NCBI GenBank assembly: GCA_030620095.1
Contig: JAUTXW010004705.1
Coordinates: forward strand, 216,001-280,000
Direction of reading: 5' to 3'
DNA: 64,000 nucleotides
Source of the DNA: Kuschelorhynchus macadamiae
Lineage: Eukaryota; Arthropoda; Insecta; Coleoptera; Curculionidae
Shown: in pieces, positions 21,365-35,598 of the stretch
Numbering within the stretch: the first letter of the stretch is position 1
How the letters are laid out: each line of letters begins with the position of its first letter
Position numbers and translations under genes: made by a program
Notes under the pieces: generated by a model
The model's input: the letters and a program-made list of their open reading frames with translations, nothing else
Database searches by the model: none
Told to the model about the DNA's origin: nothing

Positions 21365-21784
21365 GTCAGAAAATGATTCCATTTTGACACGGTCTATCCC
21401 AAGAACCATGATTTCTTAATTGACCACAGCCGTGAAAGCTTTGGTTCGATGTTAACAAAATTTACTTTGGCAACAGCGCTTACCCTCTGACTAAATGGCA
21501 TGCAGTTAAGTTATCAGAGTTTAGATACAAAACAAACTTCATTTGTTAATGTTGAAATAAACAAATCTTTCAAAATATACATATATTAACTTACAGCAAC
21601 AGTCAAATGCATAAAATGTAACGGAATTTCAAATATTCATATAAAATGTGTTAAAAGTGCCGTAGCGCGACTTGACAAATCAATTCTAATTTGTATTATT
21701 TTGTGAAAAATTTAGTAAATTTGAGGTGAGCTTCCTGACTAAACTCAAAAAAGGTCAAAAATCGAGACGTATTAAATCGTACCA

Positions 21785-22060
21785 GAACATCCTTCGTTTC
21801 TTCTTTTCAGCAGGGCAATTAGCTTGTGAAATTTGCTAATGTCGATATGATTTTTAACGTTGAGCATAGAATAATGTGCCCAAAGCATAGAAAGTGATAA
21901 AGTCCTAAATTTCTCCGTCAAAAATACAAATAGCACATCTTCATTGAAATTTTTCACGTTTCGCTCAATATCAATGTCTGATATCGCGCTTCATATGTTT
22001 TCCTTAATTTGGACGGCAAAATATCTTCTAGCGCCTTTTCAGCTGCTTTTTTTTAAATCA
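21785..22060 (-). pseudogene. Crypton-like tyrosine recombinase, core-binding-domain fragment
   Basis: Minus-strand residues ALEDILPSKLRKTYEARYQT (frame 1), then NVKNFNEDVLFVFLTEKFRT, LSLSMLWAHYSMLNVKNHID and ISKFHKLIALLKRRNEG (frame 2), give the SAM-like core-binding half of an insect Crypton-type recombinase. One frameshift separates the two parts. A splice acceptor-like AG precedes the first part. The catalytic half continues at 17870-18052 once the nested elements are removed. Confidence 0.7.
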
Positions 22061-23879
22061 AAAGATTCCATTTTGATTTATAATCACGAAATTAATGACA
22101 CTGACAACTTGTTGATTTATATTGTAACTATATGTGAGTTTATTATTTCAAAGCACACTAATCAATTTTCTTACCTGCAATAATTTGTCAAATTATGAGG
22201 TGTTTTAAGTTTGCACCTGTACATCTGTCTGTAACTCAATATTTGAGGTCCCTAGAAAAAAAAAACCAATTACGCCATTGCATTCTACCTAACAAGCGCT
22301 ATAATAATCCGTTTTTCCTTTCTCAATATCTTGTATTATAACTAAGATATGATTGGGGTCTGGAAAATGCACATTTTCAATTTCGTAACTACAGAAAAAG
22401 TTGTTTTCTATAAATTCTTAGACTTAACGAATTTTCAGCATTGTCTGGCAGATAGTTAAATTAGCGAAACCCATCATTTAAAAGAGTATGTTAGTGAGTA
22501 TACCAAAGAAATATTATAATTAGAGTCCGACCGAAGCCGAACTCAGGCTTTCCTCAAGCAATTCGATCCTATTTTGACATTATTATCTGAACTAGCAACT
22601 CGTCATATTTTTTGTTGTAAGTTGTAATACGATGACCAGAACTCATTTTAGGTTGTGTTTTTTAATACAATGGAAAAACTGACAAATAAAAATAATAATA
22701 AAAATATTTTTGACTAAAAACAATTGTAATAAAAACTCGTACCTTTTTTGATTTTAACATACGTCAATAAAATAAGAAAATATCGGTAAATTGGTTAAAT
22801 AAATAATAAAGATAAATTTTAAAGACCTTACTTTATAATAAGACTCTCATATTATTAGAATTTATACAATATCTGTAAAGTTATTGCAAAATTAATATAT
22901 ATCTATATAAATAGTGTTATATGAGTGTGATGCTAACCGATTTTTTTAAATTCGTTTTTTTTTTCATAGTCATTTTGTATATATTTTCTACCGTTTTTGC
23001 CACATTTTTATATTGTATTTGTTTATCCGAAAATGACTGTTCTATTGAATAGTTGTACTGCACATCTAACAATCATTTAGATTGAATTAAATATATATTT
23101 TTTATTCCACAACTTTTTTGCCATGATCAAACATATATACATAAATATATAAAAACATTCATTCACTTACAATATTTACAACATTTATTTTTTAAATTTT
23201 GTTTTTTAATTTATTTTTTTATTATATGTAAATTTTTGCATAACGACTGACAAATTTTATCAGTTCATCCTTATTTCACACTTGCTTTTTGTAAAGAATT
23301 TCACCTTTATTGAACTAGTAGTGTTTTAGTGATATTTTAAGCATTTAATTAGGCCATCGTTTTGTTTTCCCATAATGACTCATCACTAACGTTTTACCAA
23401 TTTAACCGTTTGATTTTAGTGCAAAATTCGAAGTAGTTGAATTAGTAGTTTTTTGATAATGGTAACATTTTACTAAAAATCCAATGCCGGAACAAAATGG
23501 TAGCCTAATAAAATGACAAAAAATGTGATAAGGAGATGAACTGGTAAAATTTTGCAACAAACCCAAGATGGCGGAACAAAATGGCGGCTTATTAAAATAT
23601 ATTTGTTTTTATTTGAATTATTGAAAATTTTCCGTTACATCCCTCGTAACGAATTCCACCACACACAGATAACACAGTTTATATATACATTTATTTGGCA
23701 ATAATTTTAATGTTTTATTTATATAAATTGTATTTGTAATTCCTTATAAGGTTGTTTGTAACAAAATTGTTCGGGCTTCCTCCATCAACTTTTTTTTTTA
23801 AATACGGGATTGGATTTTTTATTCATTTTTTTTTAAAGCTTTTGACCTCCCAAAACAAAATATGTATCACATTCATCAG
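22061..23879. other. AT-rich non-coding DNA
   Basis: No gene, tRNA or clear repeat boundary seen. Confidence 0.5.
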
Positions 23880-25028
23880 ATTATTTGACGTGTGATAGTT
23901 TCACTGATCACAATGATCACAATGACACCACAATATTGTGGCATTGTAGGAATCTTGAGGAACTAATTTATACAATTGCACATAACGTCAAACTAATTAA
24001 GGGGTGGTGCGTTGCTAACCGTCGTTCATTTACTATTTCTAGGCCTAGCATCATGCATTTCAATTGTCTGCTTGATGATATCTACCTGGATAACAAGCAG
24101 ATGTCTATTAAATGAGACATTAAGTTCTCGGTTGTATGCATAGACACCAAGTTAAATTTTAAAGGTATGCAGTAGTTTGGCATCGGGGTGTTACGCCTTA
24201 AGGGTGATATCCAACGAACTGGATGCAAAGATTGCAAAATCAGCGCACTCGTCGTTAATTGAATCCCATTTGCGCTATGGGGTCTGCTTTTGGGGTAATT
24301 CGCCAGTATCTTGTAAACCCAGTTTTTTTTTTTACAAAAAAGGGCAGTTAGGTATATGTGCGGGGCACAAGCTGGATATTCTTGCAGACCACTATTTATT
24401 CAACACAAAATCTTAACCTTTACTTTTATATTCATCCTTGAAACGGCTTGTTTAATATTTAACAAATTTAGGAATTTTGAATATCAGAATCATTGACAGA
24501 CTGGGGCTTTGCCACTGCCTATGCTCAATACTGCACGGGTAAAGGATTCTATTTTTTTATACTGGTAGAAAGATATTCATACACCTCCCTGTGAGTGTGA
24601 GGCCTTTGGAAAAAGTTAAAGGATTTAATTCTGCTGTCGAGCACATATTACAGGAAAAGGCATATTACAGCCTTCTGGAATTATTCAATGATCAGTTTTA
24701 ACGAGCAGACTCTGACGTTGCCACACTGCACCTATCTCTAAAATCATTCCTAACTTTGCTTTTTTTATCACTTACCACCTCCACATTTCATGCCCCAGTC
24801 TAATGTTTATGATTTAAGAGTGACATTGTAGTGTTTTTGTTATGATATATATCCTTTTGTTATCTTCTGTTTCTATTATTTTTTTATATGTATATATAAA
24901 GAACTTGTAACTACTTGTTAGCTTTAGCTGTTTTTCTTTATCTTTTTTTTTAATTTTAGTTGTATCTGGCTTTGTAAACAAGGTTTTTTGATCTTAATAA
25001 AGCAGTTTTTGACTTAGACTTAGACTTT
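23880..25028 (+). pseudogene. 5'-truncated LINE remnant with tandem-repeat tail
   Basis: Plus-strand segments resemble the end of a non-LTR reverse transcriptase: TILWHCRNLEELIYTIA, WCVANRRSFTISRPS, DDIYLDNKQMSIK, then LASGCYALRVISNELDAKIA and SLIESHLRYGVCFWGNSP. The YADD palm is not preserved. A poly(A) signal AATAAA at 24996-25001 is followed by two and a half copies of GACTTA (25011-25028), the simple-repeat 3' end typical of several LINE clades. Multiple frameshifts make it inactive. Confidence 0.75.
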
Positions 25029-27662
<2,634 letters not shown>

Positions 27663-28249
27663 CAGGGTAAAAAAGTTTGAAACAAATGGGAAATGTTTTT
27701 ATTATTGAGAAATTAAAAAAAAGTTTTCCGGTAATCAGTTGTGCATATCTGATAACCTATAAAAACATTTTACACTTGTCACGTGACTACTATTATGGCG
27801 GGAAATTTGAAAAAGTGATATAAACTGTCAAAAAATAGGTTTGAGAGATAAAATATTGAAAAAAGTTCTTAGAAAAAGTATTCAGAATTTAGTTTTATGC
27901 TTTCTGGCTGAATTTCAAAAAAAATATGAGCATGTAAGAAATTATGTTTTTTTAACATACCTGTGTTTATAAAAAAACTATTCCTTTTTCCACATTATAA
28001 ATCATCTGGTAGGCACCTAATGTATGGTTTTAAATGAAATTAAATACATTTATATTTTTATCTTAAGATGAAACAGAAATGAAATGGAAAATTACTCTGT
28101 AAGTGATACCATACTTGTTTCAGTGCCCTGTATCTAAAAGTAAATACCAGATTCCAGCACTTTAAATAAGTAGAAAATTAATAACGAGAAATTTTTTAAA
28201 ATCCTGAACACAGAGTTCAATCTTTTGTTGACGTTCATGCTGATAGGTG

Positions 28250-28414
28250 CAGGTGCGGATCTAGGATTTTGGATTGGGGGGGGGGGTAAGGTACTAAATT
28301 AGAAACCTGTTTGTTTTTACTTACCATTAACCTAAAACATTGCTACAAATATCGAGCAAGTTTTCATTTTTTTGGGGGCGGGGGAGATAACGCACTCCCT
28401 TAAATTCGCTACTG
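28250..28414. mobile_element. Short hAT-type MITE
   Basis: Starts CAGGTGCGGATCTAGG and ends CGCTACTG, imperfect inverted ends of the CAG-type seen in hAT elements, and is flanked by near-identical 8-mers GATAGGTG (28242-28249) and GATGGGTG (28415-28422). The interior holds a run of G's. Non-coding. Confidence 0.55.
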
Positions 28415-28724
28415 GATGGGTGGAATATTTGGCTAATTGTTTTAAATATAAATTTGTTAAAATACAAAATGGTTCATGAACAGCGTGTTTTTAAAAGGAA
28501 TGAAAAAAGTTTTTCTACAATGCAATGGTTTGAATTTCTGAATTTTAGAATAAATAATTTGAATATAGTAAAAATACAATAATTTTTCGTTAAAATGTGT
28601 AAGTGTAAGCTTATACACAGAAAGTTAATTGAGGCAAACATATAAATAATAATTAAATACAGGACATATCACAAGATTCTGTTATGAAATTTATAAACAA
28701 TATAGAAAAACCTAATAAATCATT

Positions 28725-29115
28725 GAGCAACTTTTTGATTGAGGGCTGATGAAAACCGCATAGACCTTCTTACATTGAACGCAGGAATTTGTACTTCAAG
28801 ACGAATATGGGAAAGGTTTCAAGCCGAAGGGTCCAGACTTACAAAACAAAATATGAATGAATAAATCAATGATATTAGGTAGCTACACAAAAGTGCGGAC
28901 CTTTACGCGATATGTTTGCTAGGATTTTGTACTTTGGATTAGTCGGCACGAACTCCGGATAAAAATATTAAAATGAGGTTACAATGAGCACTTAAAAGTG
29001 AAACACCAATCACAAAACATCCCAGATTTAATAATTGCAATAAGATAATAAAAACAATATTCTACAGCTGCTGCCAGGAATTGTTGAAAGTCCAGGGTGG
29101 ACCAATTAGATTTTA
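28725..29115 (+). pseudogene. Tc1-type transposase remnant, internally deleted
   Basis: RADENRIDLLTLNAGICTSR and RIWERFQAEGSRLTKQN resemble the second helix-turn-helix region of Tc1 transposases. About 200 bp further on CQELLKVQGGPIRF followed by a stop resembles the family C-terminus. The catalytic domain is missing. A TIR-like end (TTTGACGCACCTGACTGTA) occurs near 29348-29366. Confidence 0.4.
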
Positions 29116-29861
29116 GCTTTCCTAGCATTTGTTGTTCATTTGATAATAATACTTAGTATCGATATCATTTACTGTTTAAAAAAAGTTAATATTTTCTAAA
29201 AAAAAAAATATTTTGAAAACCCAATAATTTACGTACAGAGTAATCTTAATAAAGTTGGCCTAACTTTTCATGTAGAATTTAAATATGCAACAATAATCTG
29301 GATATTCCGTTAAAAAATATAACTTTGATAAGCCACTATTATTTGACGCACCTGACTGTATATTTCAAAATAATTTTAAATTGTTACCGATGTATATATC
29401 TTCCAAGTTGCGCTACTAAACAAGTACAAGTACCTATATAAAAATATTGATTTTAAAGCGATTTTTCCATATATTTCCACCATCTTTGACATTCAAATCA
29501 TTGTAATACTAATTGTGTAATATTTCACGCCTCAGAACTGACCTATAAGTCGTGAAGTGAGTCCTTATCAATGACAGTTAATATATTATAGTAAGATTTG
29601 TTTTAAAAAAGTGAATATATGATCATTATCATTGGTTTAAATGCAGAATATCCAATATAATAGTCTTAAGTTGAAACTGTGGATAAGGAAGTAACCAATT
29701 CGCCATTTTTTGTATGTAAAAATAGAGACTGATGATATTTAAATAACCATAATACCTTGAACTGTTTGAAACATTTATAAATGCGACAAACTATTACGAA
29801 CGTAGGAAACAGTTGGGCTAGATCGGATATACGTATGGAGGTATGAACTGAACATGAAATA

Positions 29862-31430
29862 GTATATTACATAACAAGTGTTGAAAGTGGCAGTTTCCAA
29901 ACGAGGAGGTGTTAAGCACGAGGCTTTGGCCCAGTGCGAAAATCCTTCGCGTTTGAAAATGATAACTTTGACACGAATAATGTACTTACACTATTTTTTC
30001 TACGACCACTCAAAATGTGTAGTAGAAATTTTTACATTTTATTGCTTATTTATATGATAATTTGTAACAAAAGTGGGGTCTTGTTGAGTGTAAGTGTAAT
30101 TTCCGATTTTACGATTTTTTCAAATTTTAAACGAAAACCTATGTCTTTTGACCCCAAAAAAAAATTAGATTTGACCAAATTTCCTACAATTTTGAAAACA
30201 TTGCAGTGCAAAAACTCCTTACTTAATATGAAATTAGAAATAAAAGGAACGTTACAGTGTTGCCAAATTGCGTTACAGTTCTTGATTTATGATGTAAATA
30301 TCTTAAACTTAACTCTACGTTCCCAGTGATTGTACTGTAGGTGTTTTTACGTTATGGCTTTAATGATGATGTCTTCGGCGCCTAACCTGGTGCTAATCCT
30401 TCACTGTTTCACCTTGTGCTCCTAATAACACCGTTTCAGCTATGCAACAAGATATTATTAGCAACCCTAATAAAAAGTAATGAATTCTTCGCTGATAAAA
30501 TGAAATTAAATTTGGCAACATTGCTTCTTGGATACGGGGGAAATGGCAGATTAATCTTGAAATGTTAAAACTGTCAAATTTCTGTTTAAGAATTTTTTAG
30601 TTGAATAACATTAACATATTTTGTTGATATACTTTTAACATTTGTTAGTTAAGAAGTTAAATTAAAAAAGAGTTTATTATATAATAATATACTCTAATTA
30701 TCTATTCTGCGTCCAATTTTAACATAATTAAAGTAAAAGTAGACGTTTATAGTGCCTTACAAAGTTACAACTGTTTGTTTTTCTTTTTTTGCAAAAAAGT
30801 GGTTCATCCGCATTTTTTTTTGCTGAAATGTGTTTATTTCGCGGTAAGCTCGACAGTGAATACAAAAAGAGTGAGAATATTAAAAATACCTAATCTCTAC
30901 AAGAGCCCAAAAGTGCAATTAGTTGCTTAAATAAACTAAAATTACCTCCTCCTTTTCATAGTTGCTTATTTTCTTTTGGAGGCACCATTGGCTAAATATT
31001 TCATATTCTTTGTAGTATCTTTCCGATTTTTCAGGTAAAAACGAATAAACATTTTTTGGTGACTCAATAATCTCCTCTGGGAATCCTTCTATTGAGATTT
31101 CAACTACATCCATTTTTTTTGCGATATGGACTATAAACGTTGAAAAAAAAACTCGGACTTAAGTTGAATTCTCATACTCTCTCCTAAGTTTTATAAGGTA
31201 ATTAATAAATTAATGGAAAATGATAATAATATGTATGCTGTCCGCGTCCACGGAGAATATTGTTGATAAACTTTTCCTGAAAATATTTTCCGCACTAGTG
31301 CTCAAAATATTTTCTGCACTAGTGTTGAAAAACAGATTTTTCACACTAAAATATGTGTTGAAAATTAGATTTTCCGCACGCTTGTGATATATGGCACTTT
31401 CTAGCCAGTTAGCAGTATGTTTTTTGTCAA
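29862..31430 (-). mobile_element. Crypton-like element remnant (boundaries approximate)
   Basis: The left end (AGTATATTACATAACAAGTG) and right end (CACGCTTGTGATATATGGCA) match the two ends of the short repeat at 16425-16682. The enclosed 1.5 kb includes an N-terminal recombinase fragment on the minus strand (30919-31113). The rest of the coding region is not recognisable. Confidence 0.45.
30919..31113 (-). pseudogene. Crypton-like tyrosine recombinase, N-terminal fragment
   Basis: A 64-codon frame whose middle reads LPEKSERYYKEYEIFSQWCL followed by EEVILVYLSN. This matches the beginning of the core-binding domain of insect Crypton-type recombinases and lines up with EDVLFVFLTEKF in the fragment at 21785-22060. 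It starts with a plausible ATG and stops at once after the matching helix. No catalytic domain follows. Confidence 0.55.
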
Positions 31431-31902
31431 TTTTGTAAGTGGTCGTAGAAGAAAAGAAATTGAGTTCAATGTTCTAATTGGTGGATTCTTGAACCCGAAA
31501 GGGAGTGTGTGTCCAATTGTCATTTTCTATAGTTTGACTAATTCATGTGGTTTACAAGAAACGTCGCTGCCTGTAAAAACATGTTCTCTGAAGAAAAGAA
31601 ACAAAAAGCGATTATTGGGTACTAAAAAATGAAATATGCACATTCTTTACGTAGAAATAGGTACACGGTGTTCCATTTTCGATATTTTTATTTTCGTAAT
31701 CGTTATTAGTCATATGGAAAAAGTAATATAGGTGCTCTTAGCAGTTTTAAAAATTATCTTATGACTTCTTAATTAAAAGAGATACAAACAAATATTTTAT
31801 ATAAAGAATTCTCTATAATTTTTTAGAATATCATGCCGTTTTCGAAGTAACTATCCCGAGGTCAAGTCAAAATATTATCTAACACAACGGTTTGTTTTAA
31901 TA

Positions 31903-33672
31903 GGACACTATATATTTTAGTCTAAAAATATAAATTATTTCTTCAAACATATAACACACCATGGATATTATTGGTTCCCTAGGGGTTCTATTTAAACTTT
32001 TTACTTTAAACCATAGTAGGCCATGAAACAAAAGAAATTTAAATAAAAAAACATCATTTTAAAAGTTTGATTTTATGTTTATGTAGCTAAAATATCAACT
32101 TTATTTAATATTATACTTATATTTTATTGAAATAGAGCACTTACAGCAGACAGGCACCCATATATTGTTTTGAATAAAGTTGTTCTCGTGTTAAAATGGT
32201 TTCTTTATAATTTTATTTTCTAACACACTTCAATGAAAAAAATGTAGGGGTGTTAGATCCGGAGTTCTTGGTGGCCACCTCATTGGTCATAACTCTATCC
32301 GTTTATAAATTTTATTTTCTAACATACCCCAAAGAAAAAATGTAGTGGTGTTAGATCCAGAGATCTTAGTGACCATCAAGTCTATCCAGTTTACATAATC
32401 TCTTATTCGAATAGCGTTATGCATAGGGACACCATCTTGTTGAAAGTAAATGTCTATTACTTTAAAGGAACATCATCAAGCGTATCGAAATGGTTTGATT
32501 GGAGAATATCCTGATATTTATCTGCAATTAAAATTTTCTTCAAAACAGTGAATTCACCAGTTTATTTCGAAACAAAAAAACAACTTACATTTACTTCAAA
32601 TCGACTTGTTGACGAACAAGGCCGTGACATGTGGAAATTGGTTACCTTCCTATGTCTTTCATTATGTTGGTTAAAAATACGCAACTTGTAATTTCGACAT
32701 TCATCTGACCAAATTATGTTTTTTATTAAACAAACAATCCGCAATATATTGATCTAGAAACAAGTGACAAAATTCCTATAGTCTCGCATGACCACCAGGA
32801 TGCAAATATTGGGTAATAATAACAACATAAGGAAAATACTTGTTGGAATTCTATATAACTCTATTCTATAAAATACTTGTTGGAATTCTAAATTTCGGAC
32901 GGAGGTAGGCTTTTTGTCATAAAATTGAAAAAAAAACATAAAATTAATAATTTATAAAATAAATTTGAAAGCTCTGTAAGCGCTGAACTACTATTCAAAG
33001 CTATCATAGGATAGAGCATATCTTTCATTCTTACCTGATTATGAACCTCAATAAATCCTAAAACGCCTATTTTTTCATTTTCTCTGTTTTTTTTTATTCT
33101 AGGTTTTTGATCACGGTTAGAATATGTCACATGGTTGCCGTCTTTCTTGATAAAGAAAAAAATATAAATTTTTGCGCTGCTTCTTCGTTTTTCGAGTTTC
33201 AATGTAAACGGATATCATATCAAAATTTTCAAGATATTTGAACGCGCGGGACACAATGTCATAAGCTTCCTATTCGTTTTACCTAAAAGCTAACCTACAA
33301 AAACGAAACTTATATTACACATTTACGGTACAAAAATCGGTGATAATTTTAATGTTAGGACTAAATTTTAATAAAATCGTTTATAACCTATATTTCAGAA
33401 AATTATATAATAAAAGACGTTAAAGAAAAATTAAGTTTGACGTAAATGGACGGAAACCGTAAATTTCATAGTGTTCCTGCTTTTCCAGAAATTAACGGAA
33501 AATGTCAATATGTACTGTTGAAATTGGCGTTTGTTTGATGGCCTACTACGTTTTAAAGTAAAAAGTTTGAATAGAACGTGTAGAGAACCAATAATATCCA
33601 TGGTTGTTATATGTTTGACGAGATAATTTAGGTATAATGCTTTCTTTTTAGACTAAAATATACAGAATGCCG
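31903..33672 (-). mobile_element. Mariner-type element with ~180-bp TIRs
   Basis: Inverted copies at about 31903-32040 and 33530-33672 share TATATTTTAGTCTAAAAA, ATGGATATTATTGGTTC and GTAGGCCAT boxes in the same order. Between them lies a decayed transposase. Exact ends and TA duplication could not be fixed. Confidence 0.7.
32215..32745 (-). pseudogene. Mariner-type DDE transposase remnant
   Basis: Minus-strand segments: NIIWSDECRNYKLRIFNQHN (first acidic motif), then TVLKKILIADKYQDILQSNH and IDIYFQQDGVPMHNAIRIRD (second), then LRSLDLTPLHFFLWGMLENK (third Asp and the FLWG motif). The last block is present twice, at about 32310-32385 and 32215-32290, a small tandem duplication. Stops and frameshifts abound. 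Confidence 0.7.
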
Positions 33673-34605
33673 CATTTAAAAAAATATTGTTTCTTTCTTT
33701 GCACCCATTCAAAATGTTTATATACATTTGCTCTTAGCTACTAAATTACTATCATAATGTGGAGTACGCAGGAAACTAGATCAAATATGCTTGAAATTTT
33801 ATGAGATCGAAATGTTATGAGCCTCCGTGTATAACACCTAATGTAAACGTGGACTATGTACGAAATCTATCACAAATGCTCACATAGATCCGTTTTTTAA
33901 TTGACTTAGTCTCATAGCAAGAGATTCAGATATCTCAGACGGATTAAGTAAATCCAAAATAAAATAATGTATTTTACGGCCATTTTATATCTACTATCAA
34001 CTTAATATAAGCCTCAAGTAGGTAGGAATTTACCAAATATTATCCTATGTTCGCAGTAGTTTGCTATTTGCTCTATACTACTATTAGTTATTTTGCTTTC
34101 CTATATTCTGTGTTTTTTATTTCATGTCAGTAAGTATTCTTTGCGGATAAAAAAATAGTCATAACTAAAGGATTGCATAATAGTTTAAACTGAATAATTT
34201 GTACAACATGTCAGAATTTTAATTTATATTTAATATAGATATTTTCTATTGACTACGAGCAGTTCTTTTATTTCCTAAAAAAGTGGTAACTAAAATAACA
34301 CATGTTTATAGTGTATCAGAAATCCCACTAAAAATTTATTATCATTATTTTATGAACCACTTTAGTAGAAAGGAAAATCATCTTTCCCGGAAATACTGTA
34401 TTCCCTTTTATGTTTTCAAGATAAGTCTCCAAAATGGTTCTAAATGAAATAGCCTGATTTTTGCAACTCTATCCAATTGAAGTTTAAATATGGACAGCAA
34501 AAAAAGCTTTTGCTGGAAGTAAATATCTGAAAAAGAAAAAAAAAAATATATATATATATATTCTTTTAGGCCGTTTTTGCACCTGCAGAAATTATATATT
34601 TCTGC

Positions 34606-34675
<70 letters not shown>

Positions 34676-35594
34676 CAAAGGTTTTCTTAAATTGAAATTT
34701 ATTTGCAATAAATATAATAGCGTTTTAAACTCTTTAAAAAAATTAATTCTGTCTTTAGAGAACTGTCTCGAACCTTTAGATTAATCCTATATAAAGGAAT
34801 AAATCGCTAATATATAAAAAAAATTAAGAGACTCTTGTATATCCTAGGACTACTAGGTATAGTGGAAAAACTAATTATATACAAATAAATAAAATAAATT
34901 TGACCTGTTTTGTCAAGAAAAAAATGTTTTTACAGGCAGCATGATAACAGGAGGGGTAAACCACTAAGCCTAAGGGAGTACAAAGGCTTCCAAGATGCAA
35001 GATGCAAAGATAAGCACAAAGAATTCCAAATATTTCCAGGGATGTCCAAAGATTTCTACAAAAAATATTCGTCGGGCCTGCAAATGTATCAAGTTGGTTA
35101 TGGAAATAACACTTTTTAATTAATATAAGTTATTTATATCTTTTTAGTTGCAGTAATCCGTTTGACCATATATTTTTTTAGGCTATTTCATTTTTCTATT
35201 TAAAAAAGTGGTGTCAATTAATGGCTTCAAACAGTCCTATACTGTAATTTGAAAGTTTCTAAAAGAAATGTTGATACAACAAAAAAATATGTTGAAACCC
35301 ATTATCTAAACCAAAAGAAATGAACAGCTATTTTTACCAACTTTTATTTTACTTGCTTTCTTCGTGTTTTTCCGGTTCTAAATTTGTAATCAATTTTTCA
35401 AGCAATTTGCTGGCTAGTGTTGTAAATATTCGGAAGATTTTGATATTCGTACCATACGGAATCGGATCGGAATATTAAAAACTACATAATACGTATATGA
35501 GAGGGAGAAACATACGAAGTCTCTTGCCAAATCTACCGATTTAACCCTTTATCTATTGATCAAATCTGATTTTAATAAAAAATCTACCGAAAAT
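33673..35594. other. AT-rich non-coding DNA with AT arrays
   Basis: Two AT arrays (about 34547-34562 and 34610-34669) flank 50 bp that contain a perfect 8-bp-stem hairpin at 34585-34605. The open frame at 34910-35119 encodes a basic peptide I do not recognise. Confidence 0.5.
34610..34669. repeat. (AT)n microsatellite
   Basis: About 30 AT units followed by GTGTGT. Confidence 0.95.
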
Positions 35595-35598
35595 TTAA

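Larger units (their letters stand above)
18921..21452. mobile_element. Penelope-like element in inverted (head-to-head) arrangement
   Basis: Exact 12-mers TAACAAAATTTA flank it (18909-18920 and 21453-21464). The left arm (18921 to about 20530) reads on the minus strand: ribozyme motif, GIY-YIG region and reverse transcriptase up to its N-terminal part. The right arm (about 20531-21452) reads on the plus strand: RT tail, GIY-YIG domain, ribozyme motif. The arms share the RT-tail-to-ribozyme region as inverted copies. The left arm carries the extra RT core, so it probably derives from the longer copy. Confidence 0.85.
18053..21784. mobile_element. TIR element splitting the recombinase, itself split by a PLE
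   Basis: The ends are inverted repeats starting TGGTACGATTTAATAC, with homology continuing for about 80 bp at perhaps 75% identity (18053-18135 against 21700-21784). They sit exactly where the Crypton reading stops on one side and resumes on the other. Without the PLE the element would be about 1.2 kb and non-coding. No clear target duplication was found. Confidence 0.55.

Noticed and set aside
29934..30329. 131-codon plus-strand ORF
   Set aside because: Low-complexity, hydrophobic/AT-driven residues with no domain, lying inside a repeat element.
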